DNA of 38,470 nucleotides from Acidobacteriota bacterium (GTDB taxonomy: Bacteria; Acidobacteriota; Terriglobia; Terriglobales; Acidobacteriaceae): the NCBI GenBank assembly GCA_021779935.1, contig JAJXZT010000061.1:82501-120970 (forward strand). Direction: 5' to 3'. Positions 1-6,548 of this stretch are shown here, in pieces (position 1 is the first letter of the stretch; the number at the start of each line of letters is the position of its first letter). Below the pieces are notes generated by a model. That model worked only from the letters and a program-made list of their open reading frames with translations. It had not been told where the DNA came from and did no database searches. Position numbers and translations under genes: made by a program.

Positions 1-38
1 ATCCCTGTTATTTTTCGCCTTTCTTCACCACTGGACCG

Positions 39-257
39 CTACGGGTGCGCATGCGTGAAGTCGGCGTACAACAGATCCGTTCTCGAACTTTGAAATATCC
101 TGGTCACGCGTCTCCGGAGACTCGCTCCGTACGCGCCGGCGCATTTGCGCCGCAAGCCTGCTTCACTTTTATACCGGACTTCCCCGGTTCTTGCAAATCG
201 CCTGCCAAATTCACCTGACAACTTCGCCACAAACGCCTTCCATGCCTTATAACTCAT
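39..257 (-). CDS. Possible small basic protein, unknown
   Basis: A 72-residue minus-strand frame beginning MSYKAWKAFVAKLSGEF and very rich in Arg and Lys. I do not recognise it. There is no clear Shine-Dalgarno sequence before the ATG at 257, and the region around 140-160 on the plus strand is a GC-rich self-complementary stretch, which can keep frames open by chance. Nothing adjacent explains a role. It could equally be the remnant of a gene extending off the left edge or simply non-coding. Treat it as a low-confidence candidate. Confidence 0.18.
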   Translation of the reverse strand: MSYKAWKAFVAKLSGEFGRRFARTGEVRYKSEAGLRRKCAGAYGASLRRRVTRIFQSSRTDLLYADFTHAHP

Positions 258-513
258 AGAAACACAAGACTTTATTTGTCATCATCAATCTGCACAATAA
301 ATCGTGCACTGTCCACCTTTTGCCATCCCTGTTGGAATTCCATCACCCTTCGTTCTCTTCTCCCACAATCCCTTGCGCCTCCTTTCATCCACGCCACCGC
401 ACCTCGCCCCGTTGCCAGATATGGTTCCTGATTCATCTCTCCTCTGGCACTTCTCGCAGATTGGCATAACATTCGCATGCCTCAATGTTTTACTTCTGCT
501 TGCTCATAGCAAA

Positions 514-535
514 GCGCGGCAATCTTCTGCCGCGC
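514..535 (-). terminator. Terminator hairpin after cupin gene
   Basis: GCGCGGCA (514-521) and TGCCGCGC (528-535) form a perfect 8-bp stem with a 6-nt loop. On the minus strand the stem is followed by TTTGCT, and on the plus strand by CTTTCTTTCTC. It lies about 95 nt past the stop of the minus-strand cupin gene, so it is the natural end of that transcript, though its U-tract is short. Confidence 0.55.
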
Positions 536-629
536 CTTTCTTTCTCTCGCAATATCTGCCTTCAATCTTTGATCTGTCCTCGCGTTTCTCCTCCGCGATT
601 GCTTTTGTTTTCCCGCTTTTCCGTTTCGT

Positions 630-1256
630 TTAATTGATCTCCATCACCACCAGCCGCGCGTCCTTGCGGCTTTGCAGTTTAGTGATTCCGCTCGTGAACA
701 CGAATGCTTCCGGCTCTTGCAACACCTGGTCGCCCTCCACCGAGTACACATCCACTTCTCCGTCGTTCATCAGTGTGGTCAGCATGTCGCCAATCAGCAC
801 CGCGTCCTCTCCTTTTCCCAGCGTAATCGAGGCCACGCTCGCGTGTGGAGACCGCGTCAGCATCGTCGCCCTGCCCTCGCGTTGCAGCCGCATCAGCGAT
901 GATGGCTTGGCATGCGGTTCGCGCCGCGTCAGCGCCACCGTGTAATTGCGGAACGGCGTTTCTCCCACGTTCCTTACCCTGTGCACGGTCCCTGCCGGCG
1001 CAATGAACGCCTCTCCTTCTTCATGCTTCTCGCGCCGTGCCGCCACATCCTCCGGGGCGTTCAGTATCGGCGACGCTTCCAGCACCAGCGTCACGTAGGG
1101 ATGCGCGTGTGAGTGCAGCAACGTCGACTCTCCCGCTTCCAGCTCCACGTAATACACGCGGATCACGTCGTTCGACATCCGCAACCGGTGGCGCGGCTCC
1201 CGCGCAACCGGCACCGCCTGTTCCGCACCCTGTTCATGTTCCGTCGAATCCGCCAT
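630..1256 (-). CDS. Cupin-domain protein
   Basis: A 208-residue soluble protein with a cupin fold. The first cupin motif is visible as LLHSHAHPYVTLVLE (about residues 46-60, with His48, His50 and His52 as probable metal ligands). The second is GEAFIAPAGTVHRVRN (81-96, His92). A C-terminal part (about 120-208) also has alternating beta-type sequence and may be a second degenerate barrel without the histidines. The start ATG has GAGG five bases upstream (GCTGAGGGACT-ATG). Substrate and reaction cannot be told from sequence, since cupins include dioxygenases, isomerases and sensor domains. No signal peptide is seen. The gene is last in a minus-strand unit that seems to begin near the operator-like site at 1637-1657, and a hairpin terminator follows it. 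Confidence 0.85.
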   Translation of the reverse strand: MADSTEHEQGAEQAVPVAREPRHRLRMSNDVIRVYYVELEAGESTLLHSHAHPYVTLVLEASPILNAPEDVAARREKHEEGEAFIAPAGTVHRVRNVGETPFRNYTVALTRREPHAKPSSLMRLQREGRATMLTRSPHASVASITLGKGEDAVLIGDMLTTLMNDGEVDVYSVEGDQVLQEPEAFVFTSGITKLQSRKDARLVVMEIN

Positions 1257-1401
1257 AGTCCCTCAGCGCATGTCAGGCTCGCTGCCTCTTGATTGCGGCC
1301 CGATCGCCTCGCCACTTTCTGCGCGGGATTCTACGCTTGATCCGGACAGGAATGAACTTCATTCGTGCGCCCGTCGCACTTCGTCTTGTTCTTTTTCCCG
1401 A

Positions 1402-1554
1402 TCACCACAACCAGTCCGCAATCGTCTCGCGTGTCTCCTCCCCTGGTTCGTCTTTGGCGATGTCCATCATCTCCACTCGCTGCGCCTTCCGCGGACGCTC
1501 GCCTCCTTCAGTCCCCATCGCGCAGTCCGCTGCTTCATCCCTTCGATCCGCCAT
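1402..1554 (-). CDS. Possible 50-residue acidic small protein
   Basis: A short minus-strand frame from ATG at 1554 to TGA at 1402 encodes 50 residues, beginning MADRRDEAADCAMGTEGGE and ending TIADWLW. It is unusually rich in Glu, Asp and Arg. An AAAGGGGA purine tract ends six bases before the ATG, a plausible ribosome binding site. The ORF starts 93 bases from the centre of the operator-like site at 1637-1657. The annotated membrane-protein gene at 2199-2792 sits 96 bases from the matching site at 2878-2898, so the spacing agrees. I recognise no family. It may be a real small protein, a leader peptide of the cupin transcript, or chance. Confidence 0.3.
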   Translation of the reverse strand: MADRRDEAADCAMGTEGGERPRKAQRVEMMDIAKDEPGEETRETIADWLW

Positions 1555-1636
1555 CGTCCATCCCCTTTCTTTGCCAACGTTTTTCGTCAGTATCCTGGCT
1601 CATTCCGCTCCGGCAAACTACTCGCCACCGAATATA

Positions 1637-1657
1637 AAGTGCTTGTTATCACAAAGT
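1637..1657 (-). promoter_or_regulatory. Operator-like site 1 (shared with 2878-2898)
   Basis: Read on the minus strand, this 21-bp site begins ACTTTGT and ends AAGCACTT. It matches the site at 2878-2898 at 15 of 21 positions with the same spacing. It lies just downstream of the regulator terminator and upstream of the cupin unit. It is probably bound by the winged-helix regulator encoded at 1714-2109; that link is inference. Confidence 0.45.
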
Positions 1658-1660
1658 ATC

Positions 1661-1692
1661 AAACCAAAAATAACGAGCGGCCCGTGCCGCTC
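1661..1692 (-). terminator. Rho-independent terminator of regulator gene
   Basis: GAGCGG (1675-1680) and CCGCTC (1687-1692) form a 6-bp GC-rich stem with a 6-nt loop. On the minus strand it is followed by GTTATTTTTGGTTT. It begins 21 nt after the stop of the winged-helix gene, which separates that unit from the cupin unit. Confidence 0.65.
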
Positions 1693-1713
1693 TCCCCGGA
1701 ACTTATTCCATCT

Positions 1714-2109
1714 TTACAGACGCTTCCGCGTCGCCTCTATGATTGCTTCCATCTCGCTCAGGTATTGTTCCAGCGCTTTTCTCCCGCGCGACGTCAGTCG
1801 AAACTCCGTTCTCGGCACTCGTCCCTCGAAGTATTTCTTGCACTCCACGTATCCGGCTTCCTCCAACCGGCGCGCGTGCACGCTCAGGTTCCCGTCCGTC
1901 GTGTCCAGCGTCCGCCGGAGGTCGGTAAAGCTCAGCGACTCATTCACCGCCAGTGCGCTCACAATCCCCAGTCGTATGCGTTCATGTATGACGCCATCCA
2001 GGTCCGGCGCAATCGCACCCTCGGAGTTCTTCTGGCGAGACACCCGCTCATTGCGGCTTCGCTCTCCGCGTCCCGTTTCCTGGCCGTGATTCAAGTTCCT
2101 GCTTCCCAT
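1714..2109 (-). CDS. Winged-helix transcriptional regulator (PF13601-like)
   Basis: A 131-residue DNA-binding protein. After a polar N-terminal tail (about 1-35), a winged helix-turn-helix spans about residues 38-120: HERIRLGIVSALAV, then the recognition region SFTDLRRTLDTTDGNLSVHARRLEEAGYV and the wing VECKKYFEGRVPRTEFRLTSRGRKAL. This pattern is typical of the PF13601 family, related to MarR/ArsR. No metal or ligand site is obvious. The gene follows the membrane-protein gene (2199-2792) after an 89-base gap on the same strand, a pairing common in acidobacteria. A terminator follows. It probably controls its own unit through the operator-like site at 2878-2898 and possibly the cupin unit through the matching site at 1637-1657. 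The exact start is uncertain because the first 35 residues are not conserved-looking. Confidence 0.85.
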   Translation of the reverse strand: MGSRNLNHGQETGRGERSRNERVSRQKNSEGAIAPDLDGVIHERIRLGIVSALAVNESLSFTDLRRTLDTTDGNLSVHARRLEEAGYVECKKYFEGRVPRTEFRLTSRGRKALEQYLSEMEAIIEATRKRL

Positions 2110-2198
2110 TATTTCTTCCTTCTTGATCTTGATCCGCTTCTGCCCTGGCTTCGGCTTTGCTCTTACTTTTTACTTTCTACTTTTTCCTTTTTACTTTC

Positions 2199-2792
2199 CT
2201 ACCCTCCGTGACGTCTCGCGATGGCCGCGCCGAACACGATGTTCACTATTCCGAACCCTGCCGGCACCAGCCACAGTGCCAGCGCTCCCGGCACGGCGAA
2301 CGCCGCCACGCCCAGCATGACGAAGCAACCTCCCATCACCGGAACCAGCGGCACCGAATTAGCACCTGCCGCGATCACGCCCACGCCATACAGCAGCAGC
2401 CACAGTCCTGGCACTACCTCCGGCGTCGCCATGCCGCGCATGTAGAGCACCGCCGTCAACACACCGCCCGCAGCAATCGGCGGCAGCAACCCCAGCAGCG
2501 CTCTCTGTCCCGGCCCGGAGAGCAGTGCCGCACGCACCCGCTCCGCTTTCCGTTGCATCGCCAGCGCCAGAATCGTCGAACCCACGATCGCGTCCGTGAC
2601 CCACGCCACCATCCAGCGGTCGAACTGTCCCACTCCCCAGCGCGACGCAACCCATGCCGTCGCCAGAGCCGTTGCGCCTACCCACACCAGTCCCCAGCCG
2701 GGAACCGCCGTGAAGCGCGTCGAATCTGCCATCGTGCGCCGGATCTGCTGCAAATTCGCCAACGCGTCGTCGTACGCCGGATGCATTACCAT
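2199..2792 (-). CDS. Multi-pass membrane protein paired with regulator
   Basis: About 197 residues from the chosen ATG at 2792 (MVMHPAYDDALANL). The frame is open back to 2852, but the extra 20 residues are Arg-rich and would overlap the proposed promoter, so the later start is preferred. An ATG two codons further in is also possible. After a soluble N-terminus with the segment STRFTAVPGWG, about five or six hydrophobic segments follow (for example GLVWVGATALATAWVA, LLPPIAAGGVLTAVLYM, VVPGLWLLLYGVGVIAAGA, GCFVMLGVAAFAVPGALAL). No catalytic motif is seen. The organisation, a membrane protein followed by a PF13601-type regulator, is known in acidobacterial genomes; the function is unknown. The gene leads a minus-strand unit controlled from the site at 2874-2898. 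Confidence 0.75.
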   Translation of the reverse strand: MVMHPAYDDALANLQQIRRTMADSTRFTAVPGWGLVWVGATALATAWVASRWGVGQFDRWMVAWVTDAIVGSTILALAMQRKAERVRAALLSGPGQRALLGLLPPIAAGGVLTAVLYMRGMATPEVVPGLWLLLYGVGVIAAGANSVPLVPVMGGCFVMLGVAAFAVPGALALWLVPAGFGIVNIVFGAAIARRHGG

Positions 2793-2873
2793 CCGCGCCC
2801 CGCGACGCCTCGGACTATGCCGGAACCTCGGCCCTTCCGCCATGCACGTCACCCTATCTACCGGAACATTTCA

Positions 2874-2898
2874 TGTCAAGTACTTTTCTATACAAAGT
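2874..2898 (-). promoter_or_regulatory. Operator-like site 2 overlapping -35 element
   Basis: On the minus strand 2898-2878 reads ACTTTGT, seven variable bases, then AAGTACTT. A consensus -35 TTGACA (2879-2874) overlaps its end. A weak -10 (TAGGGT, 2856-2851) lies 17 bases further. The core has dyad symmetry (ACTTT-N7-AAAGT on the plus strand). It is the better conserved partner of the site at 1637-1657 and fits autoregulation of the membrane-protein/regulator unit. Confidence 0.5.
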
Positions 2899-2996
2899 CA
2901 CAAGCCGCGGTTATATTACCCTCGGGCCTGGCCGTTGCCTTGCTTCTGCTCTTGCTTCTTCCTAAAAGCTAATGCCTAGCAGCTAACACCTTACTT

Positions 2997-5006
2997 TTAG
3001 TACGCGAACGGCTCCACCTTCCACCGCTCGTACACCTTCGCATCCAGGAACAACTGGAACACGTGCGAATCCAACTCGCCGTCCTTCACCATCAATTCCA
3101 AAATGTCCAGCGCCTTTTGCGTACTCACGGCTCTCTTATAGGGACGATCCGAAGCCGAGAGGGCGTCGAACACGTCCGACACCGTCATCAGCCGCGTTTG
3201 CAGTGGAATCTCCGGCGCCGAGAGCTTATACGGATAACCCGTCCCGTTCAGCTTTTCGTGATGCCCGCGCGCAATTTGCGGGATGTTTCGAATCTCTTTT
3301 GTCCACGGAATCTGCTGCAGGAAGTTATACGTGTGCACCACGTGCGACTCGATCTCCAACCGTTCCGCGTCGTCCAGCGATCCCTTGCGAATCGAGAGCA
3401 GCTTGACCTCGTCCTCGTTCAGTAGCCGACGCTCTTCCCCGTCCCAGCCCGGGTAGTTCTTCGCCGCAATCTCCAGCAGATCGTCGAAGCTTCCTGCCGG
3501 CAGCACCGTCGGTTCGTTTGCCTGGATAATGACTTGCAGCGACCGGTCCAGCTCCGCCAGTTCTTCGCTCAGTTTCGCGTCGAACGTCTTAATTTGCTTC
3601 AGGTATTTCTCGCGGCCTTTTTCCAGCACGTACTCCAGCCGCCGTCGGTTTGTCTCCGCCTCCAGCGTCCGCCGCACAAAGTCGAATCTCTGCCGCACCA
3701 ACTCCATCTGCGCGGGATACAGTTTGCGCGCCTTCACCAGCACTTCCTCGCGCACCCCCACCTTTCCGAAGTCGTGCAGCAGCGACGCGTAGCGGATCTC
3801 CCGCATCTCCTCGCGCGTAAATCTCACGTCGTCGTAGTGATTGGTGTCGCGGTCCACTGCTTCCGCCAGCGCCACCGTCAGGTTGGCTACGCGGAAAGAG
3901 TGGCCGGAGGTCGTTGGATCGCGCGCTTCAATTGCCGTGACCGACGCCTTGACGAATCCCTCGAACAGCCGCCGGATATTCTCGTACAGTTGGCTGTTCT
4001 CGTATGCCACTGCCGCCTGGCTCGCCAGCGACGACACAATCTCCTGCTGGCGCGGCGTAAACGGCAACACCTGGTGCACAATCGACGAAACCGAGTTCAG
4101 CTTTGCCGTCCACTCCCGTTTCGCGTTGATCAGTTGCACCACCCCGACAATCTCGTCCTTCGGGTTGCGCATCGCGACCGCCAGCACCGATTTCGTCCTG
4201 TAGCCTGAGTCTTCATCGAACTTGCGATTGATCTTGTACGGCATATCCGGCGGGATGCGGTATGCGTCTTCAATCATCACTGTTTCGCCGTGCGCCGCCA
4301 CGTATCCCGCCACAGACTTCTCGCTGATCGGCAGCGTCACTTCGCGGAATGGCAGGTCGATGGAATCGTTCTGTGCCAGTTTGAAGCGCAGGATCTTCTC
4401 GTGCTGTTGCCGCGACTCCGGTGTCGACCCATTGCCTTCCTTCTCCACCACTTTCTCTTCCACCAGGTAGAGCGACCCCGCGTCGGCTTTCGTAATCTCG
4501 CGACACTTCGTCAGGATCATCGCCAGCAGTTTCGCCGTATCGTGTTCCGCCGACAGTGCCGCCCCAATCTTGTTCAGTTCATTGATCTCGTGCGTCGCCC
4601 CGGCCAGCCGCTCGTTGGCATCCTGCCGTGTCACCAGCAGGTGGATGTGGTCCACCGCGTTGTCCAGTATTCGTTCCACCAGTGCTGCGGGAGTGTTCGT
4701 CGGCAGGTATGCGTACACCGAGCCATCCAGCCGTGGGTCTTTGAATCGTGTATCGCTCAGAGCCACCACCCGCACGTTGGGAGCCCGCGCCGCTTGCTGA
4801 TGCTCTTTCAGCAGGTGTTCCATCGACACCAGAATCACTATTTCGCTCGCCCCTGCTTCCTCCAGCGACGCCTCGAAACTCGCCCGGTAGAAGTGCGCGC
4901 AATGTGCCAATTTCTCGCGTGCAACCATATCGCCTTCAAAAAACATTGCGGCGGGCAGCTTTCGCGCCATCCTTGCTTGAGTTGCGCTCTTCGTGGCTGT
5001 GATCAT
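2997..5006 (-). CDS. GAF / HD-GYP domain phosphodiesterase-like signalling protein
   Basis: A 669-residue soluble protein. Residues about 15-125 resemble a degenerate receiver-like alpha/beta domain (EIVILVSMEHLL, VRVVALSDTRF). A GAF-type sensor domain covers about 145-340. The C-terminal HD-GYP domain begins near 355 with AIEARDPTTSGHSFRVANL. The metal-binding HD motif is LLHDFGKVGV (about 406-415) and the signature motif is HHEKLNGTGYP (about 582-592), where the usual Asp of HHExxDGxGYP is Asn. HD-GYP proteins hydrolyse cyclic di-GMP. Between the two motifs there are about 170 residues rather than the usual 60 or so, including a charged helical, coiled-coil-like insertion. No membrane segment is seen, so it is cytoplasmic. 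It is divergent from the glycosyltransferase at 5334 and has a single-gene layout. Domain assignment is firm; catalytic activity is less so. Confidence 0.88.
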   Translation of the reverse strand: MITATKSATQARMARKLPAAMFFEGDMVAREKLAHCAHFYRASFEASLEEAGASEIVILVSMEHLLKEHQQAARAPNVRVVALSDTRFKDPRLDGSVYAYLPTNTPAALVERILDNAVDHIHLLVTRQDANERLAGATHEINELNKIGAALSAEHDTAKLLAMILTKCREITKADAGSLYLVEEKVVEKEGNGSTPESRQQHEKILRFKLAQNDSIDLPFREVTLPISEKSVAGYVAAHGETVMIEDAYRIPPDMPYKINRKFDEDSGYRTKSVLAVAMRNPKDEIVGVVQLINAKREWTAKLNSVSSIVHQVLPFTPRQQEIVSSLASQAAVAYENSQLYENIRRLFEGFVKASVTAIEARDPTTSGHSFRVANLTVALAEAVDRDTNHYDDVRFTREEMREIRYASLLHDFGKVGVREEVLVKARKLYPAQMELVRQRFDFVRRTLEAETNRRRLEYVLEKGREKYLKQIKTFDAKLSEELAELDRSLQVIIQANEPTVLPAGSFDDLLEIAAKNYPGWDGEERRLLNEDEVKLLSIRKGSLDDAERLEIESHVVHTYNFLQQIPWTKEIRNIPQIARGHHEKLNGTGYPYKLSAPEIPLQTRLMTVSDVFDALSASDRPYKRAVSTQKALDILELMVKDGELDSHVFQLFLDAKVYERWKVEPFAY

Positions 5007-5333
5007 ACTTGTCCAGAACGGACTCTCCGGGATAACCCCTGCCCCGGGAGTATCGATTAGTAACTGCGCAAACTATAGACCAGCTTTCCCGCGAACTCCA
5101 GCACGACCGCACGTCCCGTGCCCCTTCCAAGCCATTCCGGTGCACGCACGCACTCCCCGAAGTTACAAAAATGGGGAGTCGCCCACCTTCTCGTCCTCGC
5201 GTTCATCGTAACTTAAGCTTATTTCCGGTATCCTTTTTGAGTAACCCTTGGAACTTGATCGCACTCCCCGGGTTGACTGGTACTGGTTCCTGTCTTGTTT
5301 TCCGCGATCCCTTAACTCCCCGAAGGCGGGCAC
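5007..5333. other. Divergent intergenic region, HD-GYP / glycosyltransferase
   Basis: A 327-base gap between divergent genes. It contains a hairpin, ACTCCCC (5152-5158) with GGGGAGT (5173-5179), and a possible -35 TTGACT near 5273 with no good -10. No coding frame inside has support. Confidence 0.5.
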
Positions 5334-6548
5334 ATGCCCAGTTACGTCTTTTTGTTCGTCGCTCTCGTCGGATTAGTCTGCAGTACGGGCTTCGTTGTGC
5401 TCCTTGCTTTTGCGGCAGTTCGCTTCTCTGCGCGCCGCCGGCAGGAGCGCGGCCAGAGTTCCATACTTCCTCCGGTCACCCTGCTCAAGCCGCTCTGTGG
5501 CATGGAACCCAATCTCCGCGCCAACCTTGAGAGCTTCTTCCGGCAGGACTACCCCAATTTCGAGATTGTCTTTGGGACGCGTAATGCCACCGATCCGGCC
5601 CTCAACGTCGTTCGTGAGCTCCAGGCCCTTTATCCCCGCATTCCCGTCAGGATTACTTTCTCCGGCGAACCCGACCGTCCCAACGCCAAGGTCTGTTCCC
5701 TTGAGAAGATGTACACCGCCGCCTCACACGATTTTCTTGTCATCAGTGACAGCGACGTTCACGTCCGCCCCGAGTACATTCGCGAAGTCGTCCGCCCCCT
5801 CCTCGAGAGTTCTATTGGACTTGTCACTTGTCTTTACGAGGGGGTGCCGACTGGTGGCTTCTGGTCCCATCTGGAAGCCCTCGGCATGTCGGTCGAGATG
5901 ACTTCCGGTGTAGTTGTCGCGGATTTACTGGAAGGGATGACCTTCGCCCTTGGGCCGACCATGGCCACCCGGCGCGATGTCGTGGATAAGATCGGCGGCT
6001 TCGGCATTCTCGCCGCCTACTGTGCCGATGACTATGTTCTTGGCAATGAGATTTACAAGGCCGGTTATACCGTTGTGCTCTCGTCGCACATCATCGAGCA
6101 CGTTGTCCTCAATCGCAGTTTCAAGTCGTCCATGCTCCACCAGGCTCGGTGGATGAAGAGCAGCCGTTTCTCGCGCTCCGCCGGACACATCGGCACGGTC
6201 CTCACCTTCGCCATGCCCTTTGGAATCCTTGGCGCCGGTGCCGCTCTTGTCGCGGGACTCCCGCTCGTTGCTCTTGCTGTTTTTGGGTTTGCCCTGTTCA
6301 ACCGGCTGGCCTTGTCCATCATCGCTGGCTGGGTTGTCGTCCGCGACCGCCGCGCCCTCACCCTCTGCTGGCTTTATCCCGTTCGCGACCTCATGGGTTT
6401 CGGCTTCTGGTGCGCCAGTTTCTTCGGACGCGAAATCGTCTGGCGTAACGAGCGTTACCGCCTTGAGCCCCGTGGACTTATGGTGCGCGTCGGATTGCCC
6501 CCCAAGCCCGCTGCTTCAGGGCCGGTTGCTGTAGATGATCTTGTCTGA
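5334..6548 (+). CDS. HpnI / ceramide-glucosyltransferase-like glycosyltransferase
   Basis: A 404-residue membrane-bound family 2/21 glycosyltransferase. An N-terminal membrane anchor (about 4-28) is followed by a cytoplasmic GT-A domain. The visible motifs are the nucleotide-sugar region PPVTLLKPLCGMEPNL (46-61), the DSD metal motif (139-141), the acceptor-site ADDYVLG (231-237) and the processive-type QARW (270-273, of the Q/R-x-x-R-W class). Two or three hydrophobic segments follow (about 288-340 and 350-375). The order D, D, D, QxxRW is that of ceramide glucosyltransferase and of HpnI, which adds N-acetylglucosamine in hopanoid side-chain synthesis. No hpnJ/K or other hopanoid gene is adjacent, so the lipid acceptor cannot be fixed from context. 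The ATG follows AAGGCGGG at moderate spacing. The 3' end overlaps the convergent gene by 33 bases. Confidence 0.82.
   Translation: MPSYVFLFVALVGLVCSTGFVVLLAFAAVRFSARRRQERGQSSILPPVTLLKPLCGMEPNLRANLESFFRQDYPNFEIVFGTRNATDPALNVVRELQALYPRIPVRITFSGEPDRPNAKVCSLEKMYTAASHDFLVISDSDVHVRPEYIREVVRPLLESSIGLVTCLYEGVPTGGFWSHLEALGMSVEMTSGVVVADLLEGMTFALGPTMATRRDVVDKIGGFGILAAYCADDYVLGNEIYKAGYTVVLSSHIIEHVVLNRSFKSSMLHQARWMKSSRFSRSAGHIGTVLTFAMPFGILGAGAALVAGLPLVALAVFGFALFNRLALSIIAGWVVVRDRRALTLCWLYPVRDLMGFGFWCASFFGREIVWRNERYRLEPRGLMVRVGLPPKPAASGPVAVDDLV

Larger units (their letters stand above)
1..629. other. Mostly non-coding left end
   Basis: No convincing gene is visible. A 72-codon minus-strand frame (39-257) is listed separately as a weak candidate. 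Other open frames here (for example plus 304-633, minus 272-485) have no ribosome binding site or recognisable domain and low-complexity Pro/Ser/Phe-rich products, so they look like chance frames. The only clear signal is the terminator hairpin at 514-535 that closes the cupin unit from the right. Confidence 0.6.
1257..1713. other. Intergenic region with operator, terminator and possible small ORF
   Basis: This 457-base gap on the minus strand contains, in transcription order, a terminator for the upstream regulator gene (1661-1692), an operator-like site (1637-1657), a possible 50-codon ORF (1402-1554) and about 145 bases of leader before the cupin gene. Plus-strand frames crossing it are low-complexity and are not supported. 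Confidence 0.5.

Noticed and set aside
304-633. 109-codon plus-strand frame near the left end
   Set aside because: There is no ribosome site and it runs through the cupin terminator into the antisense end of the cupin gene; the product is low-complexity and hydrophobic.
1270-2211. 313-codon plus-strand frame across the regulator gene
   Set aside because: It is Ser/Arg/Pro/Leu-rich low complexity and antisense to a clear winged-helix gene and its terminator.
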